Source: Acidithiobacillus ferrooxidans ATCC 23270
GTDB lineage: Bacteria; Pseudomonadota; Gammaproteobacteria; Acidithiobacillales; Acidithiobacillaceae
Assembly (NCBI RefSeq): GCF_000021485.1
Contig: NC_011761.1
Span: 650,001-714,000, forward strand
DNA length: 64,000 bases
Direction: 5' to 3'
Part shown: piece by piece, positions 50,142 to 58,701 of the stretch
Numbering within the stretch: position 1 is the first letter of the stretch
Layout: the number at the start of each line of letters is the position of its first letter
Notes under the pieces: generated by a model
Database searches by the model: none
Seen by the model: only the letters and a program-made list of their open reading frames with translations
Told to the model about the DNA's origin: nothing
Program-made: the position numbers and the translations under genes

Positions 50142-51185
50142 ATGGAAACCATAACAAACACTAAAGGAATGCTGGCTGATTTTGTGGAGGAATTGCCCAA
50201 GGTAGAGCTGCATTTGCATATTGAGGGCACTCTGGAGCCGGAATTACTTATCGCGCTGGCCCAGCGTAACGGCGTGGATATTCCCTATAAGACGATAGAG
50301 GCGGCACGGGCGGCGTATCAATTCGAGGATCTGCAAAGTTTTCTGAATGTCTATTATCTGGGGGCGTCGGTATTGCGGGAAGAGCGGGACTTTTATGAAC
50401 TGACCCTGGCCTATATGTCCCGCTGTAAGGCCCAGCAGATTCGTCATACGGAACTGTTTTTTGATCCGCAGACGCATCTTGCCAATGGCGTGGCATTGGC
50501 GGCGGTGATGGGTGGCATCAACGCCGCCTTGCGGGACGCCGAGCGTGACTGGCATATCTCCAGCGCGCTGATTCTTTGCATTGAGCGGGACCGCGATCCG
50601 CAACCCGCGGTGGCGCTGTTGGAGCGTGCTTGTGCTTTGGGAGGCATCGCGGGCATCGGTCTCGACTCCGCTGAATTGGGCAATCCCCCAGAAAAGTTTC
50701 AGGAAGTGTTCAAGGTGGCCAAGTCCATGGGTCTGCATCGTGTTGCCCATGCCGGGGAGGAGGGGCCGCCCGCCTATATCTGGCAGGCACTGGATGTGCT
50801 TGATGTCGAGCGCATAGATCACGGGGTTCGCTGTTTGGAGGATCCGGCACTGGTGCGTCGTCTGGTGGATGACCGGATCCCGCTGACGGTCTGTCCATTC
50901 TCCAACGTCGCACTCAAAGTGTTCAGCCGGTTATCTGAACATAATCTGGGGCGATTGTTGAAAGCAGGTTTGTTGGCGACGATTCATTCGGATGACCCGG
51001 CGTACTTCGGTGGATACCTGAGCGAAAACATCATCGAGACACTTTCCGATCTGGATTTAACAGCGGAGGACGCATTACTTCTTGAGCGTAACGCCGTTGA
51101 AGCGGCTTTTTGTACGGATCAACGAAAGCAGTCCCTGCTCAGGGATCTGGATCAGTACGGAGCATCATATCGGAATCTATTATGA
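50142..51185 (+). CDS. Adenine deaminase (adenosine/AMP deaminase fold)
   Basis: 347 residues of the adenosine deaminase family, with zinc ligands in ELHLHIEG, RVAHAGEEG and ATIHSDDPAYFGG. The segment RHTELFFDPQTHLANG is typical of the bacterial adenine deaminase subgroup rather than adenosine deaminases, so adenine to hypoxanthine plus ammonia is the likely reaction. It lies 46 bases after guaD and its stop overlaps the next gene. The base versus nucleoside preference needs biochemical proof. Confidence 0.82.
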   Translation: METITNTKGMLADFVEELPKVELHLHIEGTLEPELLIALAQRNGVDIPYKTIEAARAAYQFEDLQSFLNVYYLGASVLREERDFYELTLAYMSRCKAQQIRHTELFFDPQTHLANGVALAAVMGGINAALRDAERDWHISSALILCIERDRDPQPAVALLERACALGGIAGIGLDSAELGNPPEKFQEVFKVAKSMGLHRVAHAGEEGPPAYIWQALDVLDVERIDHGVRCLEDPALVRRLVDDRIPLTVCPFSNVALKVFSRLSEHNLGRLLKAGLLATIHSDDPAYFGGYLSENIIETLSDLDLTAEDALLLERNAVEAAFCTDQRKQSLLRDLDQYGASYRNLL

Positions 51186-52210
51186 AAAACTCACCAGGGA
51201 GAATGCTCGTGAAGAAAAACACGGTTTGGAAGCATACGATGTTGTATGGTGCGGTCGGCTTCTCATTGATGACGCCGCTGGCCTACGCCCAGGCTATACC
51301 GGCGGCGGCGAAAATGCGTCCGAAAGTGATCGTGCTGACAGCATTTCCGCCAGAATGGCAAGCATGGACGGTGGAAAAATCTTTTCAGCATCAGGTGTTG
51401 CATGTGCCAGGTCTCATCAAGCCCCTGATCTGCGACAGTAAAGACGTCTGCGTTACGGAAACCGGGGAGGGGGAAATCAACGCCGCAGTCACCGTCACCA
51501 GTCTGGTGAAAGACGCGGCTCTGGATGTGAAGAAGACCATTTTTATTCGTAGCGGCATTGCCGGCGGTGTGGACGAAGAGAACTCCGCATTGGGCAGTGT
51601 GTATATCAATAATTGGGTAATCTCCTGGGCTTTTGGACATCATTACCTGAGTGATCAAAAGCAGTTGGCATGGTCCCCCCCGGGCTGCACAGATTATGCC
51701 ACGCCAGGCCACTGCGGAAATTACACTCGGAATATCATGGAAAATCTGGCATATAAAATCAATCCGGCACTGCTGAACATGGCGGTAAATGCCTCGGCCC
51801 ATGTCGCGCTGGAAAACTCAACAGAAGCGAAGAAACTGGATAAAACGTTCGCTATCTCTGCGGTGCCGAAGGTGATGGTGGGCGCCACTATCACCGGCAA
51901 TGATTTCTGGATCGGTAAAGCGAATCAGGCCATTGCCGAACAGATTGTGCGTCGCTATACCCATGGAGAGGCGAAATATACCAATACTGCCATGGAGGAT
52001 CTCGGGGATGTGGCCGCGCTTTCGCGTTTTGGTTTGGCGGATCATTATCTGTCCATCCGGGGCATCTCTGACGTGGATGTTCCGCCCCCCGGTAAAACCG
52101 AAGAGGAAATCTGGAAAACAGGCGATTTATATGCCAGCGCTCTCGCCGAGCGTAATGCCGTGATCGTCACCGAGGCCGTTATCGCACACCTGTTAAAGGG
52201 CACTGCATGA
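51182..52210 (+). CDS. Purine nucleoside permease-family protein (NUP), exported
   Basis: 342 residues with a Sec signal peptide (LYGAVGFSLMTPLAYAQA). The mature part, from RPKVIVLTAFPPEWQAW onward, matches the NUP family, which has a phosphorylase-like fold: RSGIAGGVDEE, NTAMEDLGD and RGISDVDVPPPG. Despite the name the protein lacks the many membrane helices of a permease, so a periplasmic nucleoside-binding or nucleoside-cleaving role is plausible. The ATG at 51182 overlaps the ade stop (ATGA); a GTG at 51209 is an alternative. Its place between uptake and deaminase genes supports a role in purine capture. Confidence 0.8.
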   Translation: MKNSPGRMLVKKNTVWKHTMLYGAVGFSLMTPLAYAQAIPAAAKMRPKVIVLTAFPPEWQAWTVEKSFQHQVLHVPGLIKPLICDSKDVCVTETGEGEINAAVTVTSLVKDAALDVKKTIFIRSGIAGGVDEENSALGSVYINNWVISWAFGHHYLSDQKQLAWSPPGCTDYATPGHCGNYTRNIMENLAYKINPALLNMAVNASAHVALENSTEAKKLDKTFAISAVPKVMVGATITGNDFWIGKANQAIAEQIVRRYTHGEAKYTNTAMEDLGDVAALSRFGLADHYLSIRGISDVDVPPPGKTEEEIWKTGDLYASALAERNAVIVTEAVIAHLLKGTA

Positions 52211-52271
52211 CCATACGGGTCATCGATGTATCCGCTGGTGCGTTTCTAGCCCGGGAGCAAGGAGTGTCGCC

Positions 52272-54530
52272 GTGTCTTTGACCTTGGTGAAGCAGCGACC
52301 TGGCCAACAGACGGCGAGCCCCCGCCGTGTCGACGGTGTCGCCAAAGTCAGAGGAGCGGCGCTCTATGTCGATGACCTGCCCTGTGCAGATGTGCTCCAT
52401 GGAGCGACGGTGCGCACTACTGAGGCTGGTGGAACGCTGCAGGAGGTGGTTTTTGATCCGGCCATAGACTGGTCCGAATTTGTGGTGGTCACGGCGCGAG
52501 ATATTCCGGGTATGAATGCCGTAAAGCTCCTGGAGAACGATCAGGTAGTGCTCGTTGATCGTGCATTTCGGCACGCCGGGGAGGCGGTGGTATTGTTGGC
52601 CCATGCGGATCCGGAGAAACTTAGAATGGCGCAGAAGGGTGTTTCTTTGGTGGAGTTGCCCAATGCCACGCCGATTTTTGACATCGATGAGGCACTCGCT
52701 GCGCAACACGAAATCATACCCGGCAATATTTATACGGATTATCTTCTGGATCGTGGTGATATTGCGGAGGGAGAGCATCTTGCCGATGTCGTCATTGAAG
52801 AGTGCTTTCTCACGCCGTCCCAGGAGCAACTCTATATTGAGCCGCAAGGGATGCTGGCGCATTTGCAGAAAGACGGCAGTATTCTGGTAGAAGGTTCCAT
52901 GCAGTGTCCCTACTACGTGCTGGACGCATTGGTTCAGTGTATGGGGATGGACAAGGACCATCTGCGGGTGGTGCAAAGTACCACCGGTGGAGCCTTTGGC
53001 GGCAAGGAGGATTACCCCTCGGTGATTGCCTGCCATGCGGCGTTGCTGGCGCTCAAAGCGGGTGGCCGTTCGGTAAAACTCGTTTATGAGCGGGGGGAGG
53101 ATTTGCGGGTGACGCCTAAGCGTCATCCTTCCCGTACCCTGATTCGTTTGGGGGCCAATCAGGCCGGAGAATTGCAGTTTATCGATATGGATTTCGCCAT
53201 TGATGGTGGGGCTTATCGTACCCTCAGCCCGGTAGTGCTCTCCCGTGGTGTTATTCATGCACCGGGACCATATAAGTGCCCCCACATTCGGGTCAGGGGG
53301 CGCGCCGTCGCGACCAACCATCCGCCCTTTGGTGCATTTCGCGGATTTGGTGCGCCGCAAAGCATTTTTGCGATGGAAGTAGCCATGGATCGGTTGGCGA
53401 GGAAACTGGCTATGGACCCTGCCGAATTGCGCCGGATAAATTTGTTGCGTACCGGGGATGTGAATCCCACGGGCGATGTGATGGGTGCTGACTGCTTTGC
53501 CCATGCCGCACTCGATACGGCATTGGAACACACGCATTATTACCACCGGCTGGCAGAGTATAGGGCCTGGAATGCGGCCGGACACCAGACCCGCAAAGGC
53601 ATTGGCCTGGCTACCTTTGCCCATGGTGCCGGTTTTACCGGCAATGGCGAATTGCATCTGGCGTCCCGGGTTTCTTTGCAAGCCCTGGCCAATGGCCATG
53701 TCGAAATTCTCTGTTCCAATACCGAAATGGGGCAGGGTGCGGCGACCACGCTGGTCCAAATTGCGGCTGACGCGCTGGGTTTGCCCATGGATCGCGTGCA
53801 TCTGGCGCAGGCGGATACCTCCAGGGTGCCAAATTCCGGACCGACGGTCGCCTCCCGCACCTGTATGGTAGTCGGGGATCTCATCCACAAGGCGGCGGGG
53901 CAATTATTGCAACGGCTGCGGGAAACGGCGGCGTTGGCGGCGACCCATGACGCAGAAAGTTTTGCTGCAGCCTGTACCCGGCTTTGTGCAGCCGCCGGGG
54001 ATACGCTGGTGACCGCACATTACCAGCCGCCGGCGGACATGCGTTGGGATGAGCAGGCCTTTTTGGGGCGGGCTTACGCCAGCTATGCCTGGGCGGCTTA
54101 CATTGCCGAAGTGGAAGTGGATGTGTTGACGCTCGCAACGCGGGTGCTTGATTTTACCGCGGTACAGGAAATCGGCAATGCGGTGCATCCGGTGATTGTG
54201 CAGGGCCAGATCGAGGGGGGCGTCGCCCAGGGAATTGGTTATGCCCTCTATGAGGATGTGCTCTGGAATGAGCGCGGGGTCATGGCCAATGACCGTCTGA
54301 CCAATTACATCATCCCCACTAGCGCGGATTTGGGATCTATTCACGTAGTGTTGCTGGAAGGTGGGCTGGGAGCAGGTCCCAAAGGGGCAAAGGGCGTCGG
54401 TGAATTGCCCATGGATGGTCCGGCGCCCGCTATCGTCAATGCGATTCAGCAAGCCTTGGATATCGATATTCGCCAGATTCCGGTCAGGCCCGAAATGCTG
54501 CTGGAGCTGACGGTGAGCGGAGGGAATTGA
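52272..54530 (+). CDS. Xanthine dehydrogenase-type molybdopterin-binding subunit
   Basis: 752 residues of the molybdenum hydroxylase large subunit. Landmarks are RVDGVAKVRGAALYVDDL, GAFGGKEDYPSVIACHAALLA, FRGFGAPQS, EMGQGAATTLVQI and the catalytic glutamate in KGVGELPMDGPAPAI. It is one of three subunits (Mo, 2Fe-2S, FAD) that would oxidise hypoxanthine to xanthine and urate. GTG start with AAGGAG 8 bases upstream. Other hydroxylases share the fold, so the substrate is inferred from the flanking adenine and guanine deaminases and xdhC. Confidence 0.85.
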   Translation: MSLTLVKQRPGQQTASPRRVDGVAKVRGAALYVDDLPCADVLHGATVRTTEAGGTLQEVVFDPAIDWSEFVVVTARDIPGMNAVKLLENDQVVLVDRAFRHAGEAVVLLAHADPEKLRMAQKGVSLVELPNATPIFDIDEALAAQHEIIPGNIYTDYLLDRGDIAEGEHLADVVIEECFLTPSQEQLYIEPQGMLAHLQKDGSILVEGSMQCPYYVLDALVQCMGMDKDHLRVVQSTTGGAFGGKEDYPSVIACHAALLALKAGGRSVKLVYERGEDLRVTPKRHPSRTLIRLGANQAGELQFIDMDFAIDGGAYRTLSPVVLSRGVIHAPGPYKCPHIRVRGRAVATNHPPFGAFRGFGAPQSIFAMEVAMDRLARKLAMDPAELRRINLLRTGDVNPTGDVMGADCFAHAALDTALEHTHYYHRLAEYRAWNAAGHQTRKGIGLATFAHGAGFTGNGELHLASRVSLQALANGHVEILCSNTEMGQGAATTLVQIAADALGLPMDRVHLAQADTSRVPNSGPTVASRTCMVVGDLIHKAAGQLLQRLRETAALAATHDAESFAAACTRLCAAAGDTLVTAHYQPPADMRWDEQAFLGRAYASYAWAAYIAEVEVDVLTLATRVLDFTAVQEIGNAVHPVIVQGQIEGGVAQGIGYALYEDVLWNERGVMANDRLTNYIIPTSADLGSIHVVLLEGGLGAGPKGAKGVGELPMDGPAPAIVNAIQQALDIDIRQIPVRPEMLLELTVSGGN

Positions 54531-54532
54531 TC

Positions 54533-54982
54533 ATGACGACGATGCGTATCAACGGTAAGGTATTTCAGAGCAGCTCAGCGCCGAACGCCCGTTTACTGGA
54601 TGTATTGCGTAATGAATGCGACCTCAAGGGGGCCAAAGAAGGCTGCGGCGAAGGAGAGTGTGGTGCCTGCGCGGTACTGGTGAATGGCAGGCTGGTGAAT
54701 AGCTGTCTGGTTCCTCTCGGGCAGATGGAGCAGGCAGAGATTACCACGGTGGAGGGCCTTCCCGAAGATAGTGCCCTGGCACGGGCCTTTGTTCACTGCG
54801 GCGCCACCCAATGCGGGATTTGTACGCCGGGTATGATGCTCGCGGCGACCGCCCTGTTGGCGGAGCACGCGACCCCGACCCTGGAGGAGATTCGCTGGGG
54901 CCTGAGCGGCAATCTCTGTCGCTGTACCGGGTATGGGCGCATTTATGCAGCCATCGTCCAGGCCGCCGGAGGGGGCTGCTGA
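54533..54982 (+). CDS. Xanthine dehydrogenase-type [2Fe-2S] subunit
   Basis: 149 residues. Plant-type [2Fe-2S] domain with Cys38, 43, 46 and 58 (GCGEGECGACAVLVNG), and the second [2Fe-2S] helical domain with CGIC (Cys94, 97) and CRC (Cys129, 131). It carries electrons from the Mo site to FAD. GGAGGG precedes the ATG at 54533; a TTG six bases earlier also lies in frame. It sits 2 bases after the Mo subunit and overlaps the FAD subunit by 1 base. Confidence 0.93.
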   Translation: MTTMRINGKVFQSSSAPNARLLDVLRNECDLKGAKEGCGEGECGACAVLVNGRLVNSCLVPLGQMEQAEITTVEGLPEDSALARAFVHCGATQCGICTPGMMLAATALLAEHATPTLEEIRWGLSGNLCRCTGYGRIYAAIVQAAGGGC

Positions 54983-55848
54983 TGCCTGAGTGGATAAGGC
55001 CGCGACATTTGCCGGAAGCCCTGGAGATATTGGCGGCAGCCCCCCGCCCATATCGGGTGATTTCGGGTGGGACCGATCTTATGGTGGAGAGTCATCTCGC
55101 CCCGGAACGGCGCCCGGAGTCCTGGCTGGACATCAGCGGACTGCAGGAGTTGCAGGGGCTGCAGATTACGGAAGAGGGTATCCGGATTGGCGCGGCTACT
55201 TCCCTGGAAGCGATTCGCCGGCATGCGGAAGTGGTCGCCCACTGGCCGATGCTGGCAGCCTCGGCGGCGGTGACCGGGGCGCCGCCCATTCAAAACCGCG
55301 CCACGCTGGGTGGCAACGTTTGCAATGCATCACCTGCGGCGGACAACGCGCCGGTGCTGCTGGCTTATGGCGCACGTCTGGAGATCGCCCATCATCATGG
55401 TTCGCGTTGGTTGCCTTATGGAGATTTCCATCAGGGGTATCGTAAGACGGCCTTGCGAGCTGGAGAGTTGCTCAGCGCGTTCTGGATTCCTTACCCCCCC
55501 AAACGCAGCCATGGCTATTTTCGGAAAGTCGGAACACGGGCAGCGCAAGCTATTGCCAAGGTGAGTATCGCGGCGCTCATCGAAGAAGATAGGGGGGGAA
55601 TTATTCAGAGTGCGCGTTTCGGCGTGGCGAGTGTAGCGGCGACTCCCTGCACCTTGCCAACCGTGAGCCAATATCTGCTGGGACGTGCGTTGCGTGATAT
55701 CACCGACGCGCAGGTGCGTCAGAGGGTAGGGCAGGATATTGCACCCATTCAGGATATCCGCTCAACGGCGGCATATCGTTTGGAGATAGCTTCCCGGCTG
55801 GTGCTGGACGCCATACATGGACGTGGTGAATCGAAAAAGGAGGATTAG
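54982..55848 (+). CDS. Xanthine dehydrogenase-type FAD-binding subunit
   Basis: 288 residues of the CO/xanthine dehydrogenase medium subunit family. FAD-binding segments are VISGGTDLMVES and ATLGGNVCNASPAADNAPVLLA. The start ATG shares a base with the preceding stop (TGATG). Upstream frame sequence has no similarity. With the previous two it makes a Mo-FeS-FAD order. AAGGAGG at its 3' end serves the next gene. Confidence 0.93.
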   Translation: MPEWIRPRHLPEALEILAAAPRPYRVISGGTDLMVESHLAPERRPESWLDISGLQELQGLQITEEGIRIGAATSLEAIRRHAEVVAHWPMLAASAAVTGAPPIQNRATLGGNVCNASPAADNAPVLLAYGARLEIAHHHGSRWLPYGDFHQGYRKTALRAGELLSAFWIPYPPKRSHGYFRKVGTRAAQAIAKVSIAALIEEDRGGIIQSARFGVASVAATPCTLPTVSQYLLGRALRDITDAQVRQRVGQDIAPIQDIRSTAAYRLEIASRLVLDAIHGRGESKKED

Positions 55849-55851
55849 AAT

Positions 55852-56436
55852 ATGGATACCTATGCAAAGCAGACAGAGGCGGTTTATGTAGATGTCCCAT
55901 TGCTGGACGCTACCCCGGAGAACCTCGCGGAATACGGCGTGATGATTGGCGAGGCGGTACACCGGCCGGGACTTTCGATTCCCTTTTATAAGGGGACTGT
56001 GGAAGAGGGGCAAAATCTCGATTTTGAATATACCGGTCGCGCGGTGGTCCGCACGGCCCGGATATCGCACCGTAACCCCGAGATTACCTGGCTGGAACGG
56101 CACCTCAATATGACGCAGATTTTTGTCGGGCTGGGCAGCATTCCCTTCGCCATGGTGCTGGGTAAACCCAATCAGGGCAGCGGGGAAAATGTCCCCCGTC
56201 TGGAGGACGTCCGCGCTTTTCGCATTCCGGCGGGGCAGGGGGTGATGATTCATGCGGGTACCTGGCACGATTTTCCCATGTCCATTGGCGATCCGGTGAC
56301 GGTGATGACCATGAATTCTGACGAGGTGGTCACTGCTTTGGCGAACGCTCAGGCAGCAGATGAGATGGACGATGGGGACGTGTACAAGATCGACATCCAA
56401 CGTCGCACCGGGCGGGTGCTCCGGGTTCCCTTTTAA
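55852..56436 (+). CDS. Ureidoglycolate lyase (AllA family)
   Basis: 194 residues resembling the AllA cupin family, which splits ureidoglycolate into glyoxylate and urea. Visible blocks are NMTQIFVGLGSIPFAMVLG, RAFRIPAGQGVMIHAGTWHDFP and the following VTVMTMNSDE. It is longer than the usual 160-170 residues at both ends. It lies 3 bases after the FAD subunit with AAGGAGG before the ATG. In a classical purine route it acts last, after uricase, allantoinase and allantoicase, none of which is seen here. Confidence 0.82.
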   Translation: MDTYAKQTEAVYVDVPLLDATPENLAEYGVMIGEAVHRPGLSIPFYKGTVEEGQNLDFEYTGRAVVRTARISHRNPEITWLERHLNMTQIFVGLGSIPFAMVLGKPNQGSGENVPRLEDVRAFRIPAGQGVMIHAGTWHDFPMSIGDPVTVMTMNSDEVVTALANAQAADEMDDGDVYKIDIQRRTGRVLRVPF

Positions 56437-56454
56437 TCGCAGAGGGCGAAGACC

Positions 56455-57546
56455 ATGCGTACCTCCGTCTACCGGTTTTTTACGACAGACCCTGCCGACG
56501 TTTCCGGACTGGTCCGGGCGATTGCCGAGGGGGTGATAAATCCCCAGAGCATCGTCGCGATTATTGGTAAAACCGAGGGTAACGGCGGCATGAACGACTT
56601 TACCCGGACTTTGGCGATGATGGCTGTGAGCCAAGTGCTGGCAACGCATCTGGATTGCCGTCCAGAGTTGGTGGAAGAACGCGTGGTGTTGTCCTTTTCG
56701 GGAGGTAGTGAAGGGGTTGCGGCGCCGCATATTCTGGTGTTTGCGGTATCAGGCCGGGCGGCGGAGCAAGCCTATCCGATAAAACGTCTGGCGCTTGCAT
56801 CCGCCCATACGCGCCCTTTCAGCGCGCAGGAAGTGGGGCGGATGGCGATGGTGCGGGAGACCGCCCGCGCGGTGACCCGGCTCATGCATACCTTGCAGGT
56901 CGAGCCTGCGGATGTGCATCTGGTGCAGATCAAAGGGGCGATTCCAGCGCCGGACTCTACAACGACCGGAAATGTCCGTGACGAGCACCTGCGCTGTGAC
57001 ATGGCCTGGTCGCGCGGCGCTTCTGCCTTGGGGGTGGCCCTCGCTCTGGGTGAGGTCACTGAATCCGAACTGTCGGATGACGTCATCAACCAGGATTGGT
57101 CCTTGTACTCCAGTCGGGCCAGCGTTTCCGCCAAACCCTTATTGCAGCGCTCCGAAATGGTGCTCTTCGCCAATTCGTGCTGGTGGGAAGGTGATCTGGT
57201 CATCGCCCATGGGGTGATGCAGGACATCATCGATGTGCCGGCGATTCATGCCGTGCTGAATCAGCTGGGACTGCAGCCCGTCAACGGGCAGTTGGCAGAT
57301 GTCGATACGAAGAAGGTGCTGGCGGTCTTCGCCAAATCCGATGCCGACCCGCGGGGCCATATCCGTCATCGTCGTCATACCATGTGGACGGACGCGGATA
57401 TCTCCGATATGCGCTATTCCCGCTGTGTAGTCTCAGCCTTGTTGGCTGGAATCACCGGGGAAACCGGCGTTTATGTCTCGACGCGCGCGGAGCATCAGGG
57501 TCCCCAGGGGGGCGGGCCGGTGGCCGTGATCGGGTACGCATCATGA
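56455..57546 (+). CDS. Ring-opening amidohydrolase of the AtzD/barbiturase family
   Basis: 363 residues of the cyanuric acid hydrolase/barbiturase family, which has a three-repeat fold with Ser-Lys dyads. The three conserved blocks are LSFSGGSEGVAAPH, SLYSSRASVSAKPL and VYVSTRAEHQGPQGGGPVAVIG. Known members open cyanuric acid (AtzD/TrzD) or barbiturate (Bar). Here it sits between allA and xdhC, so the natural substrate may be a cyclic ureide or imide from purine breakdown. No triazine-specific genes (atzA-C) are present. The ATG lies 18 bases after allA; the stop overlaps xdhC. Confidence 0.82.
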   Translation: MRTSVYRFFTTDPADVSGLVRAIAEGVINPQSIVAIIGKTEGNGGMNDFTRTLAMMAVSQVLATHLDCRPELVEERVVLSFSGGSEGVAAPHILVFAVSGRAAEQAYPIKRLALASAHTRPFSAQEVGRMAMVRETARAVTRLMHTLQVEPADVHLVQIKGAIPAPDSTTTGNVRDEHLRCDMAWSRGASALGVALALGEVTESELSDDVINQDWSLYSSRASVSAKPLLQRSEMVLFANSCWWEGDLVIAHGVMQDIIDVPAIHAVLNQLGLQPVNGQLADVDTKKVLAVFAKSDADPRGHIRHRRHTMWTDADISDMRYSRCVVSALLAGITGETGVYVSTRAEHQGPQGGGPVAVIGYAS

Positions 57547-58484
57547 ATGCCATCGCCAGTCGTCAGCGGCCCTTGCTTCCGGTCCGGGAAGCCGTCGTGA
57601 CCAGGGTGCGGGGGTCTGCGCCCACGGCGGTCGGGGCCAGCATGTGTCTCTTGGAAGACGGCTCCCTGTTGGGCACGGTAGGTGGTGGCCGTATGGAATA
57701 TCAGGTCTGTCAGGTGTTGTGCTCTCCCCGTTCTGAAGCACCTCCGGCATTACTGAGTTTTACCCTGGGTACGGCGGATGATCAGTGCTGCGGTGGGCAG
57801 GTGGAAATCTGTGTGTTGGATGTGCCCCTATTTTTTTCCGAGCTGTACCAGCCTGGCGCCTCTCGTCTCTATCAAAGAGATTCAGCAGGCCGGTTGCGGC
57901 TCGTAGCCGGGATGACCCGTCTGGGACGGGAAATCGGTTCCTTTGATGCCTTGACTGTGCTTCTGCGCGCCAACGCTCCGGGTATGGATGTCGAGGAGCG
58001 GCACTTCGCGCTGCCAGCCCCCCATCATCAGCCGCTATGGATTTTTGGAGCGGGGCATGTAGGGCGGGCGATCGCCAGCATGGCCCACAAATTGGATTTC
58101 GCGTCGTCCGTATTCGATCAGCGCCCCGAATGGGCCGATCCTGCCGCCTTTCCGCCGGAAGTTACCCTGGTGGACACTTGGACCTGGGCCGATCTGCAGG
58201 CCCCGGCAACCGATGCCATGGTGCTCATCATGACCTACAGCCACGCCATGGATTACGCGTTGCTGGAGCATTTTATCGGGGAACCCTTGGCTTATCTCGG
58301 AGTAATTGCCAGCCGGTCCAAAGCGGCGCGTTTCAGTCACGCACTGTCCCGCGCCGGACATGACATTCCGGACTATTTGCACATGCCCATGGGTTTGCCA
58401 GGAATGGGTAAAAAGCCCCCAGAAATCGCGATCAGCGTGTTGGCAGAATTGCTGCAATTACGGCACAAAAAAACTGATTTTTAA
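57543..58484 (+). CDS. xdhC: XdhC-type molybdenum cofactor maturation protein
   Basis: 313 residues of the XdhC/CoxI family: an N-terminal XdhC domain (VVTRVRGSAPTAVGASM, GTVGGGRMEYQV, GTADDQCCGGQVEI) and a Rossmann domain (IFGAGHVGRAIASMA). XdhC binds the molybdenum cofactor and inserts its sulfurated form into xanthine dehydrogenase. Its presence supports the hydroxylase being of the xanthine dehydrogenase type. The ATG overlaps the preceding TGA (ATGA). Confidence 0.92.
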   Translation: MNAIASRQRPLLPVREAVVTRVRGSAPTAVGASMCLLEDGSLLGTVGGGRMEYQVCQVLCSPRSEAPPALLSFTLGTADDQCCGGQVEICVLDVPLFFSELYQPGASRLYQRDSAGRLRLVAGMTRLGREIGSFDALTVLLRANAPGMDVEERHFALPAPHHQPLWIFGAGHVGRAIASMAHKLDFASSVFDQRPEWADPAAFPPEVTLVDTWTWADLQAPATDAMVLIMTYSHAMDYALLEHFIGEPLAYLGVIASRSKAARFSHALSRAGHDIPDYLHMPMGLPGMGKKPPEIAISVLAELLQLRHKKTDF

Positions 58485-58500
58485 TAAAAGGAAAAGCAGA

Positions 58501-58701
58501 ATGAATCCGCCCGGAACAGATGCTGAAACGCCCGTGGATACGTATATGAACTATCTCTTCGATTCTTTTGGGCTCACTGTACGCGAAGAATGGCGTGCGG
58601 ACGTGAAGTATTATTTCATGCTGAGTACGCGGATGGCCAAGATGCTGGAAGCGCACCCGCTGGATATGACGGAAGATTTGGCCCCGGTATTCCGCCCATG
58701 A
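58501..58701 (+). CDS. atzG: AtzG/HpxX-like small subunit (DUF4089)
   Basis: 66 residues, resembling the small partner of AtzE-type amidases: YMNYLFDSFGLTVREEWRADVKYYFMLSTRMAKMLE. In the cyanuric acid pathway AtzG forms a tight complex with AtzE and stabilises it, and in Klebsiella-type purine loci the equivalent is HpxX. It directly precedes and overlaps (ATGA) the amidase gene, as expected. AAGGAAAA precedes the ATG at 58501. The protein ends APVFRP. Confidence 0.85.
   Translation: MNPPGTDAETPVDTYMNYLFDSFGLTVREEWRADVKYYFMLSTRMAKMLEAHPLDMTEDLAPVFRP

Noticed and set aside
52179-53903. Long minus-strand frame of 574 codons across the molybdenum subunit gene
   Set aside because: Antisense shadow of the xanthine dehydrogenase gene; composition is typical of a reversed GC-rich coding strand.
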